Assembly: GCF_000482325.1 (NCBI RefSeq)
Contig: NZ_AXVA01000027.1
Span: 1-64,000, forward strand
Source: Bacillus sp. UNC438CL73TsuS30
GTDB taxonomy: Bacteria > Bacillota > Bacilli > Bacillales > Cytobacillaceae
DNA length: 64,000 bases
Direction of reading: 5' to 3'
Part shown: in pieces, positions 1 to 8,692 of the stretch
Position numbering within the stretch: the stretch's first letter is position 1
Layout of the letters: every line of letters begins with the position of its first letter
Translations under genes and position numbers: made by a program
Notes under the pieces: generated by a model
Database searches by the model: none
Seen by the model: the letters and a program-made list of their open reading frames with translations, nothing else
What the model was told of the DNA's origin: nothing

Positions 1-5
1 AAATA

Positions 6-2053
6 GAGTAGGCGCATGAAAAATTTCATGCGCCTCTCACAGATCCGTACGTGCGGGTCATCGCATACGGCTCCTCCACTTTATCCCCGTTGGGGATGTA
101 GTTCGTTGTATATGTCTAAAAGAAAAACAAGTTTAATTTCGCGAAACCTTTCATTAGGAATCGCGAAGTGTACATGTTGGGTCATAGAATTTCTCCATCT
201 TGTCATTGACAGATGAGGTAGTTCACCCTCCCAATTCCTTTTTCTGAGCTCCCTGTGGAGCTTTCTTATTTTTCTCCAGCTTCTTAACTGAATCATCCTA
301 AGTCTTCTTCGAATCCATGAGTCTAGCTGTTGAAACAGTTTCTTCGAAAATCCAATACCAAAGTACCTACCCCATCCTCTGATGATGGGGTTCAGTCGGT
401 GTTTAACGAATTCCTCCAAATTCACTGTTTGGTTTCTTTTCGTTGTTAACTTGATACTTTTCTTAAATTTCTTTACTGCTTTGTCTGAAGGGGAATGGAA
501 ATACCCTTTTTTAAAAACATATCCTAAAAAGATAAACGGCTCTTCAAAGTTGTCTATAATCTTAGTTTTGTCTGGATGGACTTTCAGACCTAGTATTTCC
601 TCTAATAGCTTCACTACCGTTCTTAGTACTCTTTCTGCACCCTTCCGGGACTTGCAACAGATGACGAAGTCATCCGCATACCTTGTAATACGGTGACCTC
701 TTTCCATCATCATTTCGTCGAGTGGATGCAGATAGATGTTTGCTAGTAGTGGACTGATTACGCCGCCCTGCGGACTCCCGGTGTCACTCTCATAGAAACT
801 TCCGTTCTCAAGGATTCCCGATTTTAAGAACTGCATTATTAGCGCTAACACGCTACTGTCCACAACTTCTTCTTTGATTAAATCGATAAGCTTATCGTGA
901 GGAATTGAATCAAAGTATGTCTTTATATCGGCATCAATTACAAAAGAGTACCCATCCATTAAATCCTGTCGGATTTTATCTATCGCCATATGTGCACTAC
1001 GGTTCGGACGAAATCCAAAACTACAGTCTAAGAATTTCTGTTCAAAGATTGGTTCAAGTATTCTTTTAGTTGCGGCTTGGAGAATTCGGTCTTCTACTGT
1101 TGGAATTCCAAGTGGACGTTTTGAACCATCAGCTTTTGGAATAAAAACTCTTCTGACTGGTTTTGCACGGTACGTTTTCATACGCAAAGATTCTTGGAGC
1201 ACTCTTAAGTTGTGTTCCAATTCTACTTCATACTCTTTAATCGTAACTTTATCCACACCGTGTGAACCGCGGTTTTTCCTTACGTCATAAAAAGCTTGTT
1301 CCAGATTTTGATAGTTCCAGACTTTATCCATTAGGCTGTACCACTTGCGTTTCTTTTTAGAATTCTCCACTACACGTAAGCTTCGTTTTCCTATTGATTC
1401 ATTCATGTATTCGTTTCCTTTCCCAATACAATATCAACTGAATAGGTGACCCAATGGCTGATATTTGATATCAGTACTTCGCCCCAAACAACCTACTTTC
1501 TTTCGGTCTCGATTCTTCGGCTATCTGCCTCATCGACTTCTGTTTAGTACATGACGAGTAAATAAGTTCGTATTGCTTTTCTTCCATGGACAGACGGGCT
1601 TCGCATCAGTTCACTGCCTTTTGGGTCAATGTCTGCCTTATCAACTTCGTGATAAGTCACTTGTCTTTGTGGCTTTTCCAACAAGTTTTTTCACTACTAT
1701 CCCCTGCTCTGACTTCTCACCTTCCATAATCTATTTCTTGTCCATCGCGGCTTTGAAAAAGAGTTACCACCTACGGTGGAGATGATGAGATCTCCTTGGG
1801 TCACGTTCTCGCCTTTCACTCGAAGCCAGTCCTCATAACTAATAAGATACCGAGTGGTATTGGACATCCCCATCCTTTGCAAGGTTATCCCATCTTACCA
1901 GCCAACATGGTTACAGCCACCTGTTCCGAGCTTTGCCTTCAAGTCCTCCGCACGAAATCTCACGATACTCGCACTACCTGTCAGCTATACATTTCCGCCA
2001 CAACGGCATGTTAGGGACTTTCACCCATTAGAGCGAGACGCTGCCAAGCGCAC
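6..2053 (-). mobile_element. Group II intron, near complete
   Basis: Read on the minus strand, the intron begins with GTGCGC at 2053 and ends just before position 6, with the reverse transcriptase inside it. Near the 3' end, positions 41-74 read as a domain V-like hairpin (AGCCGTATGCG paired with CGCACGTACGG), and 11-34 form the domain VI-like hairpin GGCGCATGAAA/TTTCATGCGCC. The roughly 640 bases between the RT start and 2053 are GC-rich and structured, as expected for domain I. The 5' exon ends in a perfect hairpin, the insertion preference known for class C introns. The exact 3' splice point is inferred; the 3' exon lies at or beyond the window edge. Confidence 0.85.
81..1406 (-). CDS. ltrA: Group II intron reverse transcriptase/maturase
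   Basis: Intron-encoded protein of 441 aa that helps the intron RNA fold and splice and copies it into new DNA sites. The RT palm is intact: RPLGIPTVEDRILQ, the FDSIPH block, SPQGGVISPLLANIYL and the catalytic YADD. A maturase/thumb region follows. The C-terminus ends soon after WRNSMTQH and shows no HNH endonuclease motif, which fits class C-type proteins of about 420-450 aa that depend on structured targets. No internal stop is seen, so the element may be active. It lies wholly inside the intron (6-2053) and is expressed from the minus strand. Confidence 0.93.
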   Translation of the reverse strand: MNESIGKRSLRVVENSKKKRKWYSLMDKVWNYQNLEQAFYDVRKNRGSHGVDKVTIKEYEVELEHNLRVLQESLRMKTYRAKPVRRVFIPKADGSKRPLGIPTVEDRILQAATKRILEPIFEQKFLDCSFGFRPNRSAHMAIDKIRQDLMDGYSFVIDADIKTYFDSIPHDKLIDLIKEEVVDSSVLALIMQFLKSGILENGSFYESDTGSPQGGVISPLLANIYLHPLDEMMMERGHRITRYADDFVICCKSRKGAERVLRTVVKLLEEILGLKVHPDKTKIIDNFEEPFIFLGYVFKKGYFHSPSDKAVKKFKKSIKLTTKRNQTVNLEEFVKHRLNPIIRGWGRYFGIGFSKKLFQQLDSWIRRRLRMIQLRSWRKIRKLHRELRKRNWEGELPHLSMTRWRNSMTQHVHFAIPNERFREIKLVFLLDIYNELHPQRG

Positions 2054-2093
2054 AAGGGTTCGAGAATTTTACAATTTCTCGAACCCCTCTTAT
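2054..2093 (-). terminator. Terminator hairpin of the MscS gene, 5' exon of the intron
   Basis: Minus strand reads GGGTTCGAGAA, a short loop, then TTCTCGAACCC and TT, immediately followed by the intron start GTGCG. It lies 50 bases after the MscS-family stop codon and is the likely terminator of that gene. The intron has landed directly 3' of the hairpin, so the T-tract is now interrupted. Confidence 0.7.
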
Positions 2094-2144
2094 CTCTATT
2101 AACGCATACTAGCCATTTTACTGAATTTTTTTATCTAATGTATC

Positions 2145-3260
2145 TCAATCATAGGAAGCCATTGTTTGTAATTCTTCGCTTGCTTGTGGAGTTACATAAA
2201 TGGTCCGGCTTGGAAAAGCAATTTCTACTCCCTCTTCCTCTAAAATCCCCATGATTTCTAAATTGATTTCATGTTTAATCTTAACATGTTCTGCCCAAAC
2301 GGTTGAATTGGTGAAAAAATAGACAAGAACATCGAGACTGCTCTCATTATAATGGTCAAATGCAACCATCACCGTTTCCGGATGAATTTCTTCATGATTG
2401 TTCAACATAAGTTCAATTCGATGAACCACTCTTTGAATTTGTTCCTTGGTGGTTCTATAATTGAGTCCCAAATCGAAGGAAATTCGTCTTTTTCCCATGC
2501 GGCTCCAATTGGTAATCGCTTCATTTGCAAGTGTTGCATTGGGAACAGTAACGAGTGCTTGACTAAACGTGCGAATTTTAGTACTTCTGAAATTGATATC
2601 TTCTACGATTCCCTCTACGCTCGGTGTTAAGATCCAATCTCCAATCGAAAAAGGCTTTTCTGTTACAATAACGATGCCGCCGATTAGATTACCGACCGCC
2701 TCTTTTGCAGCTAAAGCAAACGCCAGTCCCCCTAACCCAAGACCTGCCACCAAGCCATTTACGTCATAATCAAATTCCTGACCAATGATACTTAAACTAA
2801 TAGCAATCATGATGACACGGATAGCTCTTGAAATAAACGGAATAAGAATTAAATCAATCTTATTATTAATTTTTTCATTAACACTAATTAAGATTCCCGA
2901 GGTTGGAGAGGACAAATTAAACAATCCCCATGTGATTAATACGATGACCATTGAACGTAAAAATTTTAAAAAGAATGTATTGTGCTGATCGATATATGGG
3001 AAATAATCCATTGCGAGGTACAAGCCGAAAATAATAAAGAACCATCCTAAAGGACGTTCAAAACTTAAACAGATTTGGGTAATAAAATCTGTTGGTGTTT
3101 TTTTAGCTAGTTTTAAAATCAATTGAAACACATACTTGGTAAATAGGTTTCTAAATAAAATAAATAAAAGTAAAATCCCTATCGAAATTCCCACATTTTT
3201 CAACTTGTCGTAGTCAATATCCGACATTGAAAAAGCCATTACAAATGAATCAAAAGACAT
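2145..3260 (-). CDS. Mechanosensitive channel, MscS family
   Basis: Membrane channel of 371 aa expected to open under membrane tension and release solutes during hypo-osmotic shock. About four to five hydrophobic segments fill the first half, followed by the pore-lining MscS signature around LGLGGLAFALAAKEAVGNLIGG and then the cytosolic beta domain (FSIGDWI, VEDINFRSTKIRTF, VTVPNATLANEAITNWSR). Length and layout match the Bacillus YhdY-type MscS proteins. It is monocistronic; the ATG at 3260 follows a GAAGGT-like site. Its terminator region has been invaded by the group II intron, so 3' end formation may be altered. Confidence 0.9.
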   Translation of the reverse strand: MSFDSFVMAFSMSDIDYDKLKNVGISIGILLLFILFRNLFTKYVFQLILKLAKKTPTDFITQICLSFERPLGWFFIIFGLYLAMDYFPYIDQHNTFFLKFLRSMVIVLITWGLFNLSSPTSGILISVNEKINNKIDLILIPFISRAIRVIMIAISLSIIGQEFDYDVNGLVAGLGLGGLAFALAAKEAVGNLIGGIVIVTEKPFSIGDWILTPSVEGIVEDINFRSTKIRTFSQALVTVPNATLANEAITNWSRMGKRRISFDLGLNYRTTKEQIQRVVHRIELMLNNHEEIHPETVMVAFDHYNESSLDVLVYFFTNSTVWAEHVKIKHEINLEIMGILEEEGVEIAFPSRTIYVTPQASEELQTMASYD

Positions 3261-3431
3261 TTCTAAAATACCTTCTCCCTTTTTACGATCAAATTTTTTA
3301 AACCATTACATCGAAATATCATAACTTTTTTAACAGGATATTTGAATACAACAAAAGTCACAGATTATAGAAATTTATATTTTTTCAAAAGTGGAAAAAT
3401 GAGGTAATAATTAAAATCCTCTCCCATGTTA

Positions 3432-3470
3432 TAAAAAGAGAAGCACCCAGCCAATAAGGTGCTCCTTTTT
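3432..3470 (-). terminator. Terminator after the glycosyltransferase
   Basis: Minus strand AGCACC/GGTGCT stem followed by TCTCTTTTTAT, about 165 bases after the stop at 3636. The space between 3261 and 3635 holds nothing else convincing. Confidence 0.55.
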
Positions 3471-3635
3471 CTTGAATTATGATGCGGCCGATTTTTCTTT
3501 TCACGGACTCTAAAACCTAAGCCAAGGTAAATATGCTCAACGCAAAAAAAGACCCAGAAATCGGAATTGTTCTTCGCGAAACCTGGATCAGATTCATTTA
3601 GTTTAGTTTTTCTCTTAGTTGAGAAATTTTTATAT

Positions 3636-4826
3636 TTAATTTTCATATTGACTTATAAATTCAAAAATCTCATTAACAGCCTGCTGATATCCACCCGATT
3701 TTTGTAAGGCTTCCTTCATTTTTGCCGCAGCATTATGGAAGGATGACTGGTTCAACACATGGTCAGAAGATTCACACAGCAGATTTGCCGTCAGGCCTTG
3801 CATTTGTAATTGAATACCTGTGCCTACCCTTTCTACCTGTCCGGCAATGATCGGCTGATCCGCCCCTTGCGGGATTACAATGAGCGGAACCCCATAATAA
3901 AGCCCCTCATGGACACTGTTCATTCCACCATGTGTTATAAATAATTTAACGTATTTTAGCACTTCAGTTTGTGGAACATAATTTTTCACAATAAAGTTCA
4001 TTGGAATCTCGCCCAAATCAGATATTTGAGTTTTTTCCCCAATAGACATGACAACTGTATGATCAGTGTTTCCAAATGCCTTAAAACAAAGCTTATAAAA
4101 ATCAATTGCTTGGTTAAAAACAGTACCCAGTGAAATGTAAATAAGACTTTTTCCTATAATTGTAGAAGAGTCGAAGTTTACTTGAGTTAATCGTTGAGAG
4201 ATGGACGGACCTACAAATTTGTAGGTTTGGTCAAATTCATCCCCGAATGGTTGAAACTCCCTCGTAGTATAAACAATTGTAAGTGGTGCAGGGTTACAAA
4301 ATACTTCGTAAGGAGAATGGATCACCACACCATATTTATCCTTCACCATTCCCGTCAGTCTTTGATATTCAGCAAATGTTTCTGCAGGAATATCTTTAGA
4401 AATCTGTTCAAACATGTTATCGAAGGATCGTTTCGTCTCCGCGAAAGAAGTACAAGAACAGATTGCAGGAAGATGAAGGATTTGAGCAATTAATCGGCCG
4501 CAGCCAAACATCGAATCGTGGATGATATAATCAAAATGCTCACCCTCGACTTGCTCCAGAACACTGGGTATCATAATCTCTACCGTATGTAAAAGACCAT
4601 TGATTCTTTCAAGTAAATTATTTCTTCCGCCTGAGATAAAGGATTTTATATATTTTTGAGCGTCGATGGTTCTTACCGTTGCCCCTGTCTTCTCAATACG
4701 CTCCCGAAAATCCTCGATTGTAAAGTACACTACCTCTTCACCACGCGATATAAGCTCTTGCACAACACCAATTGTTGGATTGACATGCCCTTCTGATCCA
4801 GCATTAATAAATAAAACACGTGCCAT
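3636..4826 (-). CDS. MGT-type UDP-glycosyltransferase
   Basis: GT-B fold glycosyltransferase of about 396 aa, related to Bacillus YjiC and macrolide glycosyltransferases, which transfer sugar from a UDP-sugar to small hydrophobic acceptors. The N-terminal acceptor domain begins with FINAGSEGHVNPTIG. The C-terminal donor site has the conserved block HGGMNSVHEGLYYGVPLIV followed by PQGADQPIIAGQVE, which holds the sugar-nucleotide binding residues. The ATG nine bases inside the longest reading frame is preferred because AGGAG lies just upstream, while the GTG start overlaps that site. It stands alone with its own terminator; the acceptor cannot be told from sequence. Confidence 0.88.
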   Translation of the reverse strand: MARVLFINAGSEGHVNPTIGVVQELISRGEEVVYFTIEDFRERIEKTGATVRTIDAQKYIKSFISGGRNNLLERINGLLHTVEIMIPSVLEQVEGEHFDYIIHDSMFGCGRLIAQILHLPAICSCTSFAETKRSFDNMFEQISKDIPAETFAEYQRLTGMVKDKYGVVIHSPYEVFCNPAPLTIVYTTREFQPFGDEFDQTYKFVGPSISQRLTQVNFDSSTIIGKSLIYISLGTVFNQAIDFYKLCFKAFGNTDHTVVMSIGEKTQISDLGEIPMNFIVKNYVPQTEVLKYVKLFITHGGMNSVHEGLYYGVPLIVIPQGADQPIIAGQVERVGTGIQLQMQGLTANLLCESSDHVLNQSSFHNAAAKMKEALQKSGGYQQAVNEIFEFISQYEN

Positions 4827-4874
4827 TATAACCACTCCTAGATAGATTTTGAAAACGATACCATATAGATAATC

Positions 4875-4904
4875 TGAAAAAACCCCGACGGTTATCGGAG
4901 TTTT
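4875..4904 (-). terminator. Terminator after the sigma-54 activator
   Basis: Minus strand AACTCCGATAACCGTCGGGGTTTTTT, a GC-rich stem with a T-tail about 65 bases beyond the stop at 4970. Confidence 0.7.
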
Positions 4905-4969
4905 GGAAAACTAAATAATGTCAGTGACTGTAAGTGGCTTCTTCTTATCCTAATGTTCATGTATGGGGC

Positions 4970-6835
4970 CTAATTCGTTTTTAACATATTCTCTATTTTC
5001 TTTAACTCATTTTCGATATAAGATTTAGTATGGTCAAACCCAATAATAGCTAAAACCTTTCCGCTATGGTCTATTATAGGAGAAAAGCTTGTTTTCCATT
5101 CTCCATAAATATCTTCATATAATGGGGTGACTCCTGCTATCCCATTCATCGCCTCAAATGCTACTTCCATCATTTCAGGCGGGCCATCGTATAAAACTCC
5201 AGGTGGAATCACGAAATCCTCATCGGCCACAATCGTCAGCAATTTGTTATGATCAACAGCTTTAAAAATGTAGACCCATTCAATGATTCCTTCTTGTTCT
5301 CGTATTTGGGTTAATTTTTTCTGCACCTTTTGAAAAGTTGGATTAGAGGATGAAGCATTATGATTCACTAATTCAGAGATATCTTCTGGATGAATGGCAG
5401 CAGATGTAACAATAGCCATTGATCGTAATTGTTTATTTAAATGTTGTTCTAGAATTTTTCTTTTATTTGAAGGAGAGAGAGTTTCCTCTTGGACTTTCTC
5501 ACGTATTTTTTTATATTTTCTGCTCATTGTAGGTTGACTAATATCGAGTACTTTTGCGGCTAGTTTAACCGATTTATATTTATCCATGGCCATTTTAATC
5601 AACTGTTCTTCAATCATATCCACTGCTTCTTCCAGCGGCATAATGTGATTAATAATAGGCGGTTCCTTAATAGTGTCCTTTTTCCAAGGGATGCAATGAT
5701 GAACTAGGCTTGCATTCACATTCAATTCTCTACTAGTCACAACGATTCTTTCAATTGTATTCTCTAATTGCCGAACATTTCCCGGCCAATCGTAAATACA
5801 CAATAAATCAATAGCATCTGGTAAAATATTGATGTTTCTATTATATAACGTATTATACTTTGCTGCGAAATGATAGATTAAGTAAGGAATCTCTTCTATT
5901 CTTTCTCTTAATGAAGGAATTTCGATTGGGACTACATTTAAACGATAATATAAATCTTCTCTAAATCGTCCCTCTCTGACCATTTTTTCTAATGATTGAT
6001 TCGTTGCTGCAATAATCTGGACGTCAATATGAATCGGTTTTGAGCTTCCTAAAGGGGTAACTTCTTTTTCCTGTAAAATTCGGAGTAATTTGACTTGCAA
6101 ATTCATCGGCATTTCTGCAATTTCATCGAGGAAAATAATTCCTTCATTTGCTAATTCAAATTTACCGGGAGCACCATTTTTGTTTGCTCCACTAAATGCT
6201 CCACCAACATAACCGAATAATTCACTTTCTAATAAATTCTCCGGAATTGCCCCACAGTTCACAGCAATAAAAGGTTTTGAGCTTCTATTTCCTAATTGAT
6301 GAATGGTTTTAGCAATCATTTCTTTTCCAACACCGGATTCCCCTAATAAAAGGACAGTTGTTGGAACTTTTGAAACCATTTCTATTGTGTTAAGTACATC
6401 TCTCATTTTAGGACTATGAACGACGATTGAAGGAGTATGTTTTGTTTCTTCGCCATCGGAAATTTCTTTTGAATCAGTTAAATGATTTGAAATACCTTTT
6501 AATCCCCATATCATTAATTCTTCACTATGATTATTTGATGTGTACACGGTTATTAGCATATGACTGCCATTCCAAGCCTTTAATTGAAGAGAATGCACCT
6601 CTCTATTTAATAATTGTAAAATGGAATCCCCAAAGAAAGAAATTTCCTCTAGTTCAGTGAACATTCTTCCTTTAAGTGAGATAGAGTTTGTTGACCAAAA
6701 ATTTTTCAGTTCTCCACTTCGAAATAAAATCATTCCCTTTACATTGGTTACAATAATTTCATCGTAAATAGATAGAATACTTGATTGATAAGCTTGAAGT
6801 AGTTGTTCATTCGATAAAATCATGGACACACCCAT
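4970..6835 (-). CDS. Sigma-54-dependent activator with C-terminal sensor domain
   Basis: Enhancer-binding protein of 621 aa that would use ATP to open sigma-54 promoters. Residues ~1-110 look PAS-like. Residues ~140-385 form the AAA+ domain: Walker A GESGVGKE (~165), the sigma-54 contact loop as GAFSGA (usual GAFTGA, ~213), the LDEIAEMP Walker B, and an REDLYYRLNV sensor region. A Fis/TyrR-like HTH follows at ~410-450 (SVKLAAKVLDISQPTMSRK). Unusually, ~160 further residues follow the HTH and resemble a Cache-type ligand-binding domain (GVLYDGPPEMMEVAFEA, PLYEDIYGEW, FSPIIDHSGKVLAIIGFD). ATG at 6835 has AGGAAG at good spacing. It is divergent from the N-demethylase operon, whose -24/-12 promoter it very likely controls. 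Confidence 0.92.
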   Translation of the reverse strand: MGVSMILSNEQLLQAYQSSILSIYDEIIVTNVKGMILFRSGELKNFWSTNSISLKGRMFTELEEISFFGDSILQLLNREVHSLQLKAWNGSHMLITVYTSNNHSEELMIWGLKGISNHLTDSKEISDGEETKHTPSIVVHSPKMRDVLNTIEMVSKVPTTVLLLGESGVGKEMIAKTIHQLGNRSSKPFIAVNCGAIPENLLESELFGYVGGAFSGANKNGAPGKFELANEGIIFLDEIAEMPMNLQVKLLRILQEKEVTPLGSSKPIHIDVQIIAATNQSLEKMVREGRFREDLYYRLNVVPIEIPSLRERIEEIPYLIYHFAAKYNTLYNRNINILPDAIDLLCIYDWPGNVRQLENTIERIVVTSRELNVNASLVHHCIPWKKDTIKEPPIINHIMPLEEAVDMIEEQLIKMAMDKYKSVKLAAKVLDISQPTMSRKYKKIREKVQEETLSPSNKRKILEQHLNKQLRSMAIVTSAAIHPEDISELVNHNASSSNPTFQKVQKKLTQIREQEGIIEWVYIFKAVDHNKLLTIVADEDFVIPPGVLYDGPPEMMEVAFEAMNGIAGVTPLYEDIYGEWKTSFSPIIDHSGKVLAIIGFDHTKSYIENELKKIENMLKTN

Positions 6836-6905
6836 ATAACACTTCCTTATATAAAGTTAAAATGATTTGATTTATTTAAAAATTATTCCATATTCAAATA
6901 AAAAT

Positions 6906-6917
6906 TTCAAATATGAA
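6906..6917. promoter_or_regulatory. Candidate activator-binding site (UAS)
   Basis: TTCAAATATGAA, one base away from the perfect palindrome TTCAAATTTGAA found in front of the second sigma-54 promoter at 11562. It lies about 155 bases upstream of the -24 box, a normal enhancer distance. A second dyad, ATATTCGGAATAT, sits near 7012-7024. The surrounding AT-rich DNA makes chance palindromes likely, so this is a suggestion only. Confidence 0.35.
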
Positions 6918-7071
6918 TTTTTTGAATATAATAATTTCCCTTTACCAGCTTTGTAAACTTTGAGAGTCAATAAGGATTTTAATTTTGAATAAAAATTTTA
7001 TAAATGAAATATTCGGAATATAAAATAAATTAAAAATATAGGAAAAGGGCATAAAATCAACATTTATATAC

Positions 7072-7088
7072 TTGGCACACTTATTGCA
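7072..7088 (+). promoter_or_regulatory. Sigma-54 (-24/-12) promoter
   Basis: TTGGCAC, five bases, TTGCA: the GG and GC doublets are exactly 12 bases apart, matching the TGGCAC-N5-TTGC consensus. It lies 35 bases before the ATG of the N-demethylase alpha subunit gene. Confidence 0.92.
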
Positions 7089-7122
7089 ATATCATTTAGT
7101 AAATATCAAAGGAGGAGTTTAT

Positions 7123-8109
7123 ATGTACGAATCTACTAATCTTGATCTGTTTCCATACCCTTTTCATACCATTAAGGAAGGGACCAACTATCGGTATTCA
7201 AATGATTTAAGAAAACTTGAAAAGGATCGAATGAATTGCGTTAAAATTACACCAGAATATGAAAAACAAATCAAAAGAAAAAGAGAACTACTAATTGAAC
7301 AACCTGAAGTAAGGTTCCAATCCTATCCACATACAATGGAAATGCAATGGGAAGTAGCAGAAATGCTCATGAATATGGCGGTTGATGCCTACCCTGAGCA
7401 CTTCCAGCTAGAAAAGAACGGCAATCATTGGACTTTTCATAATTTAATCTTAAATGAAACGGAATCTTTCATTTTTGGTGATGCTTCTAGCATCGAGCTT
7501 GAACCGCTTGATTTAATTGGCCGTCATTTCACTACTGATTTTGTATTAATGGTGGTGAGAGATGATAATCTTTATTTAGAAGTTGCCCAGGAATCCTATG
7601 CAGCCTTATTCTCCCCGCACTGGAATAAAGGGATGTCATTTGACGAAATTCACGGACCTGTACCATTTGTGTCGCGCACAGGGGTACCGCTAGCTGAAAG
7701 AGTTCGTAATTTCTTAATCCGTAATGTTTTACCAGGTGAACCTTGGACGAGAATCAACTGGAATCTAATGGCAAATCGTTGGGATGTTAACTATGAAACA
7801 TTTGATACATGGGGACCAACACGCTTTTTAGTTAATTCAGAAAACGCTGGTGAACTAGTAAGACTTCGTGTAGAAGAACAATTTTTCTATCGTATGCCAA
7901 GAAGTAATGCTGTTTTATTCGTCTTAAATACTCAATTTCTGGCAATGAAAGATTTGCCATTAAGACCAGAATGGCTCAAGCAGACCTACTCGATTTTATC
8001 CGATATTCCAAAGCCTATGGCTGATTATAAGGGATTTACACCATTTATTGAACCAACAGTAGAATATTTGAAAAACCTAGTTGAAAAAGTAAGTTTGCAA
8101 ACTAACTAG
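7123..8109 (+). CDS. Heme-dependent oxidative N-demethylase, alpha-like subunit (DUF3445)
   Basis: 328-aa protein of the DUF3445/HODM family, which includes the heme subunit of bacterial dimethylamine monooxygenase. That enzyme uses O2 and electrons from a partner reductase to remove an N-methyl group, releasing formaldehyde and a less methylated amine. Family features seen include PYPFHTIKEGTNYRY near the N-terminus, the LDLIGRHFTTDFVLM segment, and the central PWTRINWNLMANRWDVNYETFDTW region. I chose the ATG at 7123, which follows AAAGGAGGAG; the longer frame starts inside the promoter. First gene of an operon with the DmmA-like subunit (25-base gap), a reductase and an aldehyde dehydrogenase. 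The true substrate is not shown by sequence. Confidence 0.85.
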   Translation: MYESTNLDLFPYPFHTIKEGTNYRYSNDLRKLEKDRMNCVKITPEYEKQIKRKRELLIEQPEVRFQSYPHTMEMQWEVAEMLMNMAVDAYPEHFQLEKNGNHWTFHNLILNETESFIFGDASSIELEPLDLIGRHFTTDFVLMVVRDDNLYLEVAQESYAALFSPHWNKGMSFDEIHGPVPFVSRTGVPLAERVRNFLIRNVLPGEPWTRINWNLMANRWDVNYETFDTWGPTRFLVNSENAGELVRLRVEEQFFYRMPRSNAVLFVLNTQFLAMKDLPLRPEWLKQTYSILSDIPKPMADYKGFTPFIEPTVEYLKNLVEKVSLQTN

Positions 8110-8134
8110 GTCGCAAAGATGGAGGTATGTAAAA

Positions 8135-8653
8135 GTGGTATACAACAGTCCGGTATTATACGATCAATCAAAAACCATTGTAGAAAAATTCACTGTAAGA
8201 CAGGATAGAAGAAAATTACTTATTATTTCTGCAGAACCAAAAGAAGCAGAAACCATCCAATCATTTATTAATGAAATAAATGGGCAAAAAGATTATGAGC
8301 GAATTGAATTGAATGATGAACTCCAATTAAAGAATATCAAAGAAGTATTTGATAGGCAAAAAATGGGGACACAACTTTATATTTCAGCTAAATGGGATGA
8401 TGCCGTTACAATTTTCACAGCGGCAATAGAGGCTGGTTTTTCAGAAGATGAAATTCAACTGCTAATTTCAGGTAAGAAGAGACGTTATGTTTATTGCATA
8501 AAATGTTTTCATCTACAAGAAGTTGAGGCAAAAGAAACGGACACCATCTGTCATCATTGCCAAATCAGCCTAGAGATTGGCCCCTTTTACTCGAAAGAGC
8601 GAAAAGGATATATTGGATATCCTTACAATCCTGCTTTCGTCCTATCAAAGTAA
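8135..8653 (+). CDS. DmmA-like N-demethylase subunit with zinc ribbon
   Basis: 172-aa protein resembling the DmmA subunit of dimethylamine monooxygenase. The C-terminus has a CxxC...CxxC zinc-ribbon-like set (CIKC at ~121 and CHHC ~18 residues later), followed by a basic, aromatic tail ending near GYIGYPYNPAF, as in that family. The N-terminal 110 residues are mixed alpha/beta without a motif I can name. GTG start at 8135 has GGAGG nine bases upstream. Its place between the alpha subunit and the reductase supports a role as an assembly or electron-transfer subunit of the same complex. Confidence 0.75.
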   Translation: MVYNSPVLYDQSKTIVEKFTVRQDRRKLLIISAEPKEAETIQSFINEINGQKDYERIELNDELQLKNIKEVFDRQKMGTQLYISAKWDDAVTIFTAAIEAGFSEDEIQLLISGKKRRYVYCIKCFHLQEVEAKETDTICHHCQISLEIGPFYSKERKGYIGYPYNPAFVLSK

Positions 8654-8692
8654 ATATTAAATGAAAAAATTATTACAATGGGAGAGAGGTTT

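Noticed and set aside
1573..2102. Several 60-80 aa frames within the intron 5' part
   Set aside because: They overlap structured intron RNA (domain I side) and have no homology-like features.
3365..3646. 93-aa minus-strand gene
   Set aside because: It runs through the terminator of the glycosyltransferase gene and lacks a ribosome site and protein-like composition.
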